From Craterostigma plantagineum (taxonomy: Eukaryota; Streptophyta; Magnoliopsida; Lamiales; Linderniaceae): a stretch of 64,000 nucleotides of DNA. The stretch lies in the NCBI GenBank assembly GCA_027422505.1, contig JAPQWV010000001.1, positions 1,674,001 to 1,738,000 of the forward strand, written 5' to 3'. The translations under genes were made by a program, and so were the position numbers. This document shows, piece by piece, positions 1-10,364 of this stretch. Within the stretch, counting starts at the first letter, position 1. Each line of letters begins with the position of its first letter. Below the pieces are notes generated by a model that saw nothing but the letters and a program-made list of their open reading frames with translations, was not told the origin of the DNA and ran no database searches.

Positions 1-736
1 ACACAGAAGAGACGAATATGTGCGAAGAATGAATAAATGGGGAAAAGGGCGAAGAAATTAATTGGACTTTTGTGACGAAAGTCAATAAGGCTAGGTCAAA
101 AGTCAGCGCCCAGATAAATGATATAATTAGACTACAAGCATTTCCTCTATATTTTTTTCTATTTATAAAATTTCTTATTCTTAGTTAAATAAATTATCGA
201 AATTAAACAGAAAATTAATGATAAAGTTATCAAAATTAAAAAATCATGAAGATTTTATATTTTTATTTTTTGAAAATGAGAAGAAAAAAGAAAATAAATT
301 AAACAGAAAATAAACTAATTGAATAATGTCTGTTTAAAAAAATCGAAAAAAGAAAAAAAAAGAAACTTAAAGGAAAAGACATTAAAACATAAAAGTTTTT
401 CTCTCGGTCGCGTCATCGTCTTCTTCATCTGTTTCTTCCCCAAATTTCATACATCAAAAATAAGAAAAAAGTAAAAAAAAAAAGAGTAGCGGGGAACAAT
501 GTCCCGCTAAGGATAGCGTGGCCCTGTAGCACTAGCACCCGCCACCAATAGTGTGGCGTTTAGAGGACAACTGGAGATGATTTATCGCCATGCATGGAGT
601 GTAACGCCAGCTATCACGGGGCTGTTGGAGATGCTCTTATAGTAATGAATTGAACTTAAACTCGCAATTTCTTGCATGAGTCGATTTACTTTTTACCTAT
701 CTAAATGACTTTTTATGATATTCAACGAGTTGCTGT
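1..736. other. AT-rich intergenic sequence upstream of polygalacturonase copy 1
   Basis: No gene is supported here. The first 480 bases are A/T-rich with many A-runs. From about 490 to 650 the base composition is more balanced, and the stretch at 618-640 resembles one end of common plant MITEs (it reads as a GAGCATCTCCAACAG-type terminus on the minus strand). I could not find a matching opposite end. The whole stretch recurs at 50795-51527 with only homopolymer-length differences. The 8-bp target duplication of the next element lies at 729-736. Confidence 0.6.
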
Positions 737-1208
737 TAGGGTTGTCAGTGGGGCGGGGATTCTCCGTCCCCGCGGGGATCCGCCCCGAATAGGACGGGGA
801 ATCCCCGCTATTCTATCCCCGCGGGGCGGGGACGGGGGAATATTTTTCCCCGCGGATATCCCCGCCCCGTTCCCCGCCCCGTCCCCGAAATTAAAATAAT
901 AATTATTATATTCAAATAATATTATTATAAGATAAATAATATGAAAATGTACTTTGAATAATATTAAAATAATATAAATATGATTAAAATATAGTTTAAA
1001 TAAATTAATTAATATTAAAATATAGTTTAAATAATATTAAAATAATAAAAATTGAATTTTTTTTTAAAATATTGACGGGGCGGGGAATCCCCGTGGGGAC
1101 GGGGATCCCCGCGGGGACGGGGACGGGGACGATTTCGTCCCCGTTTGCCTCGCGGGGCGGGGACAGGAATTAGATCCCCGCCCCGAACCCGCCCCGTTGA
1201 CAACCCTA
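737..1208. mobile_element. GC-rich-ended hAT-type MITE (copy 1)
   Basis: A 472-bp non-coding element. Its ends are inverted repeats: the left end begins TAGGGTTGTCA and the right end closes TGACAACCCTA. It is bounded by an exact 8-bp direct repeat GTTGCTGT at 729-736 and 1209-1216, which is the target-site size of the hAT superfamily. The terminal 120-150 bases on each side are runs of GGGG and CCCC blocks, while the middle 180 bases (about 890-1070) are almost pure A/T. It has no transposase, so it would depend on a hAT transposase elsewhere. It lies about 0.5 kb upstream of the TATA box of the polygalacturonase gene and is present at the same place in the second copy of the region. Confidence 0.88.
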
Positions 1209-1752
1209 GTTGCTGTCCAGAGGCTGGACACGTGGAGATTTGCTATTCATCGTGACGTCAGCATATTACAGTTAGGGCTTAATAATTTGAGACGTGGTTA
1301 AGAAGACCATAGTACGAAAATAAACTAATAAATCCCGTGAAGAGAAGAGAAGAGAAAGACTCCATGTGAGAGCTGTTCTAATCAGTATAAGTGCCCCTTG
1401 CTTGACAATCTATAGCCCCACTCACGTGTCTGTCTTCTGCGAATTTTTTTTTTCAAATTACATAACTTTAACTAACAAAAACATAGAATATTATCAAATT
1501 TATGAGACCAAGGGGAACATGTTTAAGGACGATATGAAAGTACATATGGTGAGAATACATATACGGAATCATATCCCAGTTGAACAAATAAGAGACATGT
1601 AACGTAAATAATCTTACTTTTGCACGTTTGTTCGTTTAACATTAGTATATCTTAAGACAAATCGACTAATTTATTAATGATCTAAATCAACCTTTTAGCA
1701 AAAGAAAAAAAAATCAGGCGTGGTAAGCTGCTAAATACACTGAGATCCTCGG

Positions 1753-1768
1753 CTATATATATATAAAG
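1753..1768 (+). promoter_or_regulatory. TATA box of polygalacturonase copy 1
   Basis: A TATATATATATAAA core at about 1754-1766 lies 95-105 bases upstream of the start codon at 1861. That leaves room for a transcription start near 1790 and a short 5' leader. This is the only strong TATA element in the proximal upstream region. The same element is found at 52542-52557 in the second copy. Confidence 0.6.
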
Positions 1769-1860
1769 CCACTCTCTTCTCTACTACACTTCAAACAGCA
1801 GCGAGAAATAAAGCAATTGGCCCTTCACACTACACACCACCTTTCGATCATCGTATCGTC

Positions 1861-4375
1861 ATGGGTGGTTTTTGCTTTAAGAACCTCACATTTCTCATCT
1901 CAGTAGTTTTCTTACTCTTCCTCTGTCCAAACATTATAAACACCTGCAATGCAAGAACAAGAAGAGTAGGCAAGCACTGGAGAATAATTAGGGCCCGAAG
2001 CTCAAATATCCCATCTTCTTCTCTGTATAAGAAGAAGGGCGGCAACGATCATCATCAAAATCACAAAGCCAATGCAAAGGCGAAGCAGACGCCACAGCCT
2101 CCAAAGAAAGGCTACGGTAATGAAAATGCACATCGCCTGAAGGTGTTCGACGTCTTGGATTTCGGAGCTAAAGGCGATGGAAAAACAGTTGACACTAAGG
2201 TGTGTTGCCTAAGCTGACACTAGCTTGGTTCTTGACACATTTGTTCTGTTTCAGTACAACCCCACCTTTTCATTTTCGCTCTTATTGCGTATAAGATCTT
2301 CCACATTTTGTCATTCGATATGAGATCATGATGATTTCATATAGAAGTAACATTATCGACCTGATAGGGTGGATAGATATCTGAAGTATAACCGTTCGAA
2401 GAGTAGGTAGTTGTCCCATGTTTTCCAGCTGTAGATGTAAAAGGCATTGAGTTGAATTATAAAATAAAGGGAACTTTCTCGCCTTGTAGCCACGAGCCCT
2501 GGTAAGAATGTGTGGCTAAAGGTGTAGAATATAGAATTGTTTCAGAAGTAGACAAAAGGATCATGGTGGTCCACTTAAATGCTTACCAGACTTCGTTCCA
2601 AAGCTAAAACTAACAACAGTGTGGTGTCAAACTGTCCAAAAAGTGTGTGCTGTCCAAGTTTCATATTATATTCAAGTATAAAAAAAAATGAAACTTTAAG
2701 CTGTTCTTGAAAAAAAAATAAAAATTCAGGCTTTCCAAGGTGCTTGGGCTGCTGCTTGCAAAGTTGAGGCATCAGTGATCAATGTCCCAGCACGTTATGT
2801 ATTCCTCGTTGGACCCATCTCATTTTCAGGTCCCTATTGCCAAAAGGACATAGTTTTCCAGGTAACTTTCTTACACGAGTATTGAAAGGGAGAAATTTGA
2901 TTTTCTTGAATCTGATAAAAACCTGTTTCCGCATCTTTTTTCTGCAGCTAGATGGGAAAATTGTCGCGCCGACGAGCTCGAGCAGTTGGGGCTCGGGCCT
3001 TCTTCAATGGCTCGAATTCACGAAGCTCGTTGGGCTTACAATAAGGGGAAGTGGCACCATTGATGGGAATGGAGCTGTATGGTGGCAGGAAACTTACGAA
3101 GATGGCGGCCATGATCCCTTTGATGATCAATTGAAGATCATCAACCCTTTAAACGGATCTTTCCCACAAAAGCCTCAACTTCCTGTAACAACATCGATCT
3201 TCATCAGTTCCTTATCTGAGTTTAAGGTTGTCTCTCGTCTTTCTTAGTCTTAACCGAAGATTTATTCCTTGTGGCGCAGATGAGGAGCTCGCTTTCTAGC
3301 AAGATGCCAAGCATAAAGCCAACTGTAAGAACCAATTCACACTTCTCGGAAAAAAAAAATCCAATCTTGATAGTTGTTCAGAGGAACTTACCAAACAAAT
3401 ACAGGCGCTAAGGTTCTATGGAAGCTTCAACGTTACAGTGACGGGCATAACCATCCAAAACAGCCCACAGTGCCATTTGAAGTTCGACAATTGTATTGGT
3501 GTTTCGGTCTACAACTTCACCGCCTCGTCGCCGGGCGATAGCCCTAACACTGATGGGATTCATCTGCAGAACTCCAAAGACGTGCTCATTCGCAGTTCCA
3601 ATCTCGGCTGCGGTGAGTTTCCTGACCTTTTAACTCTACGCTCTGTAAATGCGATTTCTAGAAGCCACATTTTCTCCTCGTCATTTCTTCAAACACATTG
3701 TGTGTGTTATGTTCAGGCGACGACTGCGTCTCAATACAGACGGGATGCACCAACGTGTACATACACAACATCAACTGCGGCCCAGGCCACGGCATAAGCA
3801 TCGGCGGGCTTGGCAAAGACAACACCAAAGCCTGCGTATCGAACATCACAGTCCGCGACGTCACCATGCGAAACACCATGAACGGCGTCCGAATCAAGAC
3901 GTGGCAGGTAAAATCAACACACACACAATTAACAGAATAATCAATCCAAAACGCACCCTAAAATTCCATCCAGGGAGGTTCTGGATCCGTACGAGGCGTA
4001 CAGTTCTCCAACATCCAAGTCTCCGAAGTGCAGCTGCCGATCGTGATCGACCAATTCTACTGCGACAAGGCCAAGTGCAAGAATCAGACGGCGGCCGTCG
4101 CCTTGTCGGGGATCAGCTACGAGAACATCAGAGGGACGTACACGGTGAAGCCCGTGCACTTGGCTTGCAGCGACGACGCGCCGTGCACCGACGTGACCTT
4201 GAGCAACGTACGGCTGACGCCGCGGCCGGCGAAGTATCACATGTTCGGTCCTTACTGCTGGAAAACTTTCGGTCAGCTTTACACTCCCAGCTTGCCGCCG
4301 GTGGATTGCTTGATGACGGGGAAACGTCAGAACAACAAACTACAGAGAGATGGCGATTCTTGCTACAGTGAGTGA
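1861..4375 (+). CDS. Polygalacturonase, glycoside hydrolase family 28 (copy 1)
   Basis: Secreted pectinase expected to hydrolyse homogalacturonan in the cell wall. I read seven exons: 1861-2199, 2730-2861, 2948-3184, 3280-3324, 3405-3612, 3717-3907 and 3974-4375. All introns are GT/AG, phases agree, and about 517 residues are encoded. The third exon could instead end at 3226. Residues 1-31 form a signal peptide. A basic, His/Lys-rich stretch of about 60 residues follows, then the [10 protein letters not shown] start of the beta-helix. All four GH28 motifs are present: NTDGIH near 299, GDDC near 321, [10 protein letters not shown] near 345 and RIKTW near 380. These include the three catalytic aspartates and the catalytic histidine. 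No lesion is visible. Its 3' end lies only 146 bp from the Helitron end. Exo or endo mode cannot be told from sequence alone. Confidence 0.93.
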
Positions 4376-4521
4376 AATAATACACATAGCAAGATTTTTT
4401 TATAACGAAGTATCTGTATATTTTGTGAGTGACATACTGTGATTATTATATTAAATATATATTTATATATAATTTGGTCGGCAATTTCGCGGTATGTTCT
4501 AGGCTGGCTCTTTGATATAAA

Positions 4522-4549
4522 CTAGGTTTAGACCCGTGCGATGCACGGG
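4522..4549 (-). repeat. Helitron 3' terminus: hairpin plus CTAG
   Basis: On the minus strand a perfect 7-bp stem CCCGTGC/GCACGGG with a 3-base loop (plus coordinates 4533-4549) is followed after seven bases by the terminal CTAG at 4525-4522 and then T. A GC-rich hairpin about 10 bases before a CTRR end is the defining terminator of Helitrons. An identical terminus lies at 55309-55336 in the second copy. Confidence 0.9.
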
Positions 4550-5989
4550 TGTTTTCAGCCCGAGTATATAGACGACATGTATACACATAAATAGGTGCAT
4601 TGATGTTGGTTGAACACAAAATGTTGTTTATGACTGTCATTTGGCTCAACGATTCAATAATAAGGGAAGCAAAGTCGGTTCAATCGAGCCCTACTTGAAA
4701 GAGCAAACAGGTATTCTGCTCCGAGGTAGATTTCCCAATCTGTTTTTCGGGTTGCCACTTGATACCGGCATATGTAGACCCTTAGTTTTTCGGGTTGCGC
4801 AATCAGTCCTATATACCATCTTCAACACATTAGTAAGCTGAAAAAGATGTTGAGCCCGCTGTGAATTCTGGTCATCAGCGCGCTACAGGAATGGCCGAGC
4901 GTAGGGTGTTTGTTGAGCCCAAGAGCACTGGATGGTCTTTATCTACTACGATCTTTAGCTCGCAAAGAGTTGTCGTTCATCTATAGCGTTCTACTAACAC
5001 TGTTTATTGATTCGACTGGAAACGTTAACCTGCAGATGGCTACTGATGTCCTTCTATCACTAAAAACAACGTTCAGAAGATTCTTCTTGACTAAGGAGGC
5101 TGGTCACCAGTTGGCCATGTTTGCTCCGAAAGTGCCTGTTGGACACACTGTGACGAAATGTTATTCGGGAGACCGATACCAGACTGCCCAGTCAGTTATC
5201 CTAGCTAGATTTCTAATCCGTTTATCGGGTTGCCGTTTGATATTGGCATCTGTAACGCCTCAGTTTATCGGTTGCCCAATCAGTCTTGTATACCATTCTC
5301 AATATCCCGTTGCAAATTCTGGCATCTGGACGTGGCAAACCTCAGGGTGATACAACGTCGAAATAACCACGTCGAAATAATCGTCTTATTAATACTGTTT
5401 ATTGATTGCACATTGGATATTTCAACCTGCAGCTGGCTACTGATGTCATTCTTTCACTAAAAACAATGTTCAGAACATTCTTGTTGACTAAGGAGGCTGT
5501 TCACCAACTGGCCTGCACCCAACGTGCTTGTTGCACCCACTGTTAGTTAGTCGGGAGGCTGACCAGATTGCCCAATCAATTATGCCAGCTAGACTTCTAA
5601 TTCGTTTATCGGGTTGTCGCTTGATATCGGCATATGTAGACCCTCAGTTACTCGGGAGTTGTCGTTGATCTACATCGTCTTATTAACACTGTCGATTGAT
5701 TCCACTGGAAATTTGGATTTGCAGATCGAGGCGGTCGCTGGTGGTGGTGTCGACGGCAAAGGATATGCTCAGGCCTTGAGAGAGATTCGACTTCGGGTTT
5801 GATTGCAAAGTAGCAGTGAAAAGATGGGAAGATCTCAAATTGAACAGACATTATTTCGCACGACTGTTCAGCTTTCCACGCAATTAAATTCGTTGTCTCT
5901 TTAATATCCCTTATATTAATTATTGTGAATGCAAAAGGCGTTCGACTATGGATAGATACAGAGACTGCTACCAAAAGTGAAGAAATTGG

Positions 5990-6150
5990 CTGGTAGCTCG
6001 CCACGTCAGCATAAAAATGGACCGTTCAATAATTGTACAATGAACAAAGACATAAACAACATAAAACGACGTAGTTTGACGTAGTTTGAGCACTATAATT
6101 GGGGGAGGGGGGAGATTTTTGCCGACGTGTCATCGCAGTAGAGGAGACTC
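5990..6150 (-). mobile_element. Internal second Helitron 5'-end-like sequence
   Basis: This segment resembles the outer 5' end at about 30690-30779. Both contain ATAAAACGAC, then a run of G with A, then TTGCCGACGTGTCA, then GCAGTAGAG or CACAGTAGAGA. Here the match ends at about 6146 and continues directly into a minisatellite module. I read it as the 5' end of a related, possibly non-autonomous, Helitron. It either formed its own 1.6-kb unit with the 3' end at 4522 or was absorbed into the large element. The exact terminal base cannot be fixed. Confidence 0.5.
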
Positions 6151-7654
6151 TTCTTGACTAAGGAGGCTGGTCAGCAGCTGGCCACGTTTGCTCCGAATGT
6201 GCTTGTTGGACCCGCTGTGACGAAATGTGGTGGTGACTTCCTTTGGACCTCACCGCAGATCGTGCAGATGTAGCTGACTAATGACGTCCTTCCTTCACTA
6301 AAAACAATGTTCAGAAGATTCTCCTGGAATAAGGAGGGTGGTCAGCAGGTGGCCATGTTTGCTCCCGATGTGCTTGTTGGACATCTCCGCAGATCGTGAC
6401 GATGACCTTACCGTTTTCGTTCAGTTATTCGGGAGACCGATATCAGATTGCCCAATCAGTTATGCTATTTAGATTTGGAATCCGTCTCTCGGGTTGCCGC
6501 TTGATATCGGCATGTGTAAAGCCTCAGTTAATCGGGACGACCAATCAGTATTGTGTGCGTAGTTGCCCACTTCAGCAAACCGTCATGACCGCATCAGCGA
6601 CCTAAAGAAGGTGTCGAGCGTATGACGTTTGGTGAGCCCAACAGCATTGGATGGACATCAGCTACGACGATCAACGTGCAGCTGGCTACTGGTGCCCTTC
6701 TTTCACTGAAAACAATGTCCAGAAGATTATTCTTGAATAAGGAGGCTGGTCAGCTGCTGGCCATGTTTGCTCCCAGTGTGCTTCTTGTACATCACCGCAG
6801 ATCGTGCCGATGACCTTATCGTTTTCGTTCAGTTATTCGGGAGACATATACCAGATTGCCCAATCAGTTATGCTACCTAGATTTCGAATCCGTCTCTCGG
6901 GTTGCCGCTTGATATCGGCATGTGTAAAGCCTCAGTTTATCGGGATGACCAATCGGTATTGTGTGCGTAGTTGCCCACTTCAGGAAACCGTCAGGACCAC
7001 ATCAGTTAGGACTATCTTTTGCTCGCAAAGAGCTGTCGTGGATCTACAGGATGTGGCAATCGTCAGGGTGATACAACGTCGAACACACACTGTTTGTTGA
7101 TTGCACACTGGATATTTCGACCTGCAACTGGCTATTGGTGCCCTTCTTTCACTGAAAACAATGTCCAGAAGATTCTCATCGAATAAGGAGGCTCGTCAGC
7201 ATCTGGCCATGTTTGCTCCCAATGTGCTTGTTGGACATCACCGCAGATCGTGCCGATGACCTTACCGTTTTCGTTCAGTTATTCGGGAGACCGATACCAG
7301 ATTGCCCAATCAGTCATGCTACCTAGATTTCGAATCCGTCTCTTGGGTTGCCACTTGATATCGGCATGCGTAAAGCCTCAGTTTATCGGGAGGACCAATC
7401 AGTACTGTGTGCGTAGTTGCCCACTTCAGTAAACCGTCATGACCACATCAGTTACGTCTATCTTTTGCTCGCAAAGAGCTGTCATGGATCTACAGGACGT
7501 GGCAATCGTCAGGGTGATACAGCGTCGAACACACACTGTTTGTTGACTGCACACTGGATATTTCGACCTGCAGCTAGCTACTGGTGTCCTTCTTTCACTA
7601 AAAACAATGTTCAGAAGATTCTTCTTGAATAAGGATGATGGTCACCAGCTACCC

Positions 7655-7912
7655 AAGCACTGCCAACTGAGTTATCTGACTTTTTACCCCAAGCACTGCC
7701 AACTCCATCAGAAACCTTTTCCCCCCATGCTGAGCTATTGGGAGCTTGCTGGCCTTTTGGAGATTGTGAGCCCCAGGCATTAGATGGCCTTGAGTCAGTG
7801 TCTTTAGCTCCCCAAGAATTGTCATCAGCCTTTGGTTGTTCAGCCACGTCTGACACCCAAGCACTGCCAACTGAGTTATCTGACTCTTTACCCCAAGCAC
7901 TCCCAGTCTAGA
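7655..7912 (-). pseudogene. Captured fragment of a WG/GW-repeat (AGO-hook) gene, NRPE1-like (copy 1)
   Basis: Minus-strand frame of about 85 residues made of Ser/Asp/Lys-rich units around Trp-Gly: GSAWGK (twice), NSWGA, SNAWGS and SSAWGE, plus two GSAWV units. Such repeats are the ARGONAUTE-binding hook found in the C-terminus of NRPE1, the largest subunit of RNA polymerase V, and in SPT5L/KTF1. The spacing and the GSAWGKKSD style look most like NRPE1, but I cannot search to prove it. There is no start, no other domain, and both ends merge into Helitron repeats. It is best read as an exon fragment captured by the Helitron. The two adjoining 40-50 base blocks that repeat at 7650-7710 and 7858-7905 reflect the internal amino-acid repeat. 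Confidence 0.6.
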
Positions 7913-8142
7913 TACCTTCTTATTTCGTCGTCGTTCGTTGCAGCCATCCCACCAGAACGTGGGGTAGAAGATACTTTATCTTCGATTATTTAAATATGTA
8001 TTTTATTGCCCTCGTCGTGTTGCACCACTCCACATTTATATGCGCCTAATATTTCTTCAGCATATGTAAATTATGCGGGACTACAAATCTATTATCCGTC
8101 ACGATATTTTTTTTGATAATGTATCTTTCATCTTTTTGTCTG
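7906..8142 (-). pseudogene. Fragment of the Helitron Rep gene with an internal deletion (copy 1)
   Basis: Nearly identical to 17308-17583 inside the intact Rep-helicase gene, covering the stretch from KDERYIIKKNIV to past the two-tyrosine motif. It lacks about 33 bases around the second catalytic tyrosine and has several substitutions, so it cannot encode a working domain. It directly abuts the WG/GW fragment at about 7906 and merges into a minisatellite module at about 8142. It shows that the element, or a relative, re-captured part of its own gene. Confidence 0.85.
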
Positions 8143-9079
8143 CGTTTGGCGAGCCGAACAACATTTTCAGCTACGACTATCTTTTGCTCTGTCGTGGATC
8201 TTGGCGTCAGCCGAACACACATTTGACGCAAAGAGCTGTCGTGGATCTACGGGACGTGGCAATAGTCAGGGTGATACAACGTCGAACACACACTGTTTGT
8301 TGATTTGATTGGGGATTTCGATTTCTGGCCTTCTTTCACTATCAGCTAAACACTAAGGCAGGATGTGTCAATGTCCCAGCTGGGCATGTTTGCTCCCAAT
8401 GTCCCGAGCGTAGGTTGTTCGTCGAGCCCAAGAGTACTGGACGGTCTTCGTCCGCCGAAGGTGAAAGAGAATAGTACCTTCCCTCGTCTTCGTCGTTGTG
8501 GCATCGTCAGCTGAAGTCTATCGACGGCTGTAAAATGAAAAAAAGGAAAAATGTAGAAGGATGAATGTAAACGAAGAGTCAACAATAATAGTTGTACTGC
8601 GTATCAGAACAATGTTCAGCCATGTTTGCTCCCAATGTGCTTGTTGGACATCAGGCCCAAATTGACTGAACGCCGATACCACATTGCCCAATAAGTTATT
8701 CTACCTAGATTTCGAATCCGTCTCTCGGGTTGTCGCTTGATATCGGCATGTGTAAAGCCTCAGGATTGATGTATGTACTGGATATTTCGACCTGCAGCTG
8801 GCTACTGATGTCCTTCTTTCATCAAATTCAATGTTCAGAAGATTCTTCCTGACTAAGGAGGCTGGTCACCAGCTGGCCATGTTAGTTATTTGGGAGACCG
8901 ATACCAGATTTCTAATCCGCTCCTCGGGTTACCGCTTGATATCGGCATATGTAAACCCTCAATTTCTCGGGTTGCCCAATCAGTCTTGTTAGTCAGGCCT
9001 TTAATACGTGTCTCAGGTTGCCAGTTCATACTGGCAAATGCGAGTGACGCGGGACCTGGGAGCCTGGACAGTGTGAAGG

Positions 9080-10364
9080 TATGATCGAACATTTTATTGT
9101 ATATGTTTTTTATAATGTAATTCGCTGGATAATGCCTCAAGGCATTTCGGGTTTGTGGAGTTTCGAACTACCGTATAACATCCCGACCAAATTAGTGAGT
9201 CGAAGAAGGTGCTTAGCCCAGTACGTCTCAATAACTCGAAGTTCCAAAGTAGGGAGATGTACGCGCATCTATGTGCTCTTAGAATATAATACACTGGGCG
9301 TTTTCTTCCAGTAAATTCATGCACTCATTTTATGGTTATTCAGTGTGATGTACATACATCTATGCATATGCATCACGTTGTACGCATTGACACATTTATT
9401 CGAACGTAATCTCTTGCCCAATGTGGATATAGACGGCACATATGCCGTGCAGATGTGCGAGGCCCACATAGCGAGTCAAATAATATAACCTAAAATATAA
9501 TCCAATTAATACATCCAAATAAAATATTATTAATTCAATATATATTCTATGTCCCATTGGCACTAACTAAGAGCTTGATATATATAGACATATAATTCAA
9601 CTTGATTTATTGATCATTACATAGAATTCAATGTAGTATATGGGCCGGAAAGAAGGCTGGAATTTCATAAATCTTGCAACCGGGCCAACCTATACATGGG
9701 CCAACCAAAATGATACTCCTCTGTTTGACTTATAAATTATTAATGTTCGGGCCATATTACATAATTAACATACGTGGGCCTTAAGAATTTTGATAATGTT
9801 TAATTTTAAACATTTAGCTAATATTCGGAAAGTCGATGAAGGATAAATTGTTTCAAGACGATTAGGGAGATGAACGTTACAGGCGACATTCGTTTTTTGG
9901 GCCGTGCTTGATATATATGGGCCCTTTTATCTTTTAAACAAACGAATGCAACGCCAGTAGGAATAAAAACAAATCAAATCTATTAGTACCCGGTCTACGT
10001 TTGGACATCTGCGTCGGACTCTATTGGTTGCTACGTGTTAACATTATAGTCGTGTACATGTTTCTCAGTAATTCACAAATGCTTATTTTATACGTTAAAA
10101 ATAATCTGAGCGAGGAAACATGTTTTGCAGGTACACGACCGAGTAAGATTTCTCAATAAAGGTAGTTACTGACTACCGTTAGAACCGGCTCGTAATGCAC
10201 GACGGTCTCATTTTAACAATGCGTAAGACTGCTCGTGTAATCCAGAATCGTAAGACCGCATAAAGAAGCCATAATGGAATTATAAATATAAGCAGGCAAA
10301 TCATAAGGACATAAGGTTGCAAGACAGTAAGACCGAAGGCGCCACACTGATGGCCATTTATTCG
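9080..10364. other. Helitron interior without recognisable gene
   Basis: I see no gene. The left part (9080-9330) ends the repeat region. From 9340 on the sequence is A/T-rich with scattered GGGCC blocks (for example near 9640, 9700, 9770 and 9900). The short ORFs here are not conserved in style with any family I know. It recurs unchanged at about 61039-62323. Confidence 0.5.

Larger units (their letters stand above)
4660..9070. repeat. Degenerate minisatellite in the Helitron 3' region (copy 1)
   Basis: Several sequence modules recur in the same order with mismatches. One carries TTCGGGAGACCGATACCAG and the following 90 bases (near 5165, 5550, 6430, 6836, 7286 and 8890). One contains TTTCGACCTGCAGCTGGCTA with TCCTTCTTTCACTAAAAACA (near 5030, 5430, 6690, 7120, 7565 and 8790). 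One is GCTCGCAAAGAGCTGTCGT (near 4955, 7020, 7465 and 8228). Together they form a complex repeat of roughly 400-450 bp, broken by captured gene fragments. No open frame here is convincing; the short ORFs are repeats of one another. Internal minisatellites near the 3' end are common in plant Helitrons. Confidence 0.75.

Noticed and set aside
618..640. One MITE-like terminus (GAGCATCTCCAACAG type, minus strand)
   Set aside because: No matching inverted end or target duplication was found nearby, so no element is called.
3941..4240. 99-residue minus-strand frame in the polygalacturonase gene
   Set aside because: Antisense shadow of a GC-rich coding exon with no domain of its own.
3649..4371. 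240-residue open frame overlapping the polygalacturonase exons
   Set aside because: It is a shifted-frame shadow: Arg/His-rich, crosses introns, and the true frame carries all GH28 motifs.
4910..5350. 146-residue plus-strand frame in the Helitron 3' region
   Set aside because: Made of minisatellite modules that recur in other frames; no domain and no conservation of frame between modules.
9433..9450. Short palindrome ACGGCA/TGCCGT as a second Helitron 3' hairpin
   Set aside because: No CTRR sequence follows within about 12 bases on either strand.
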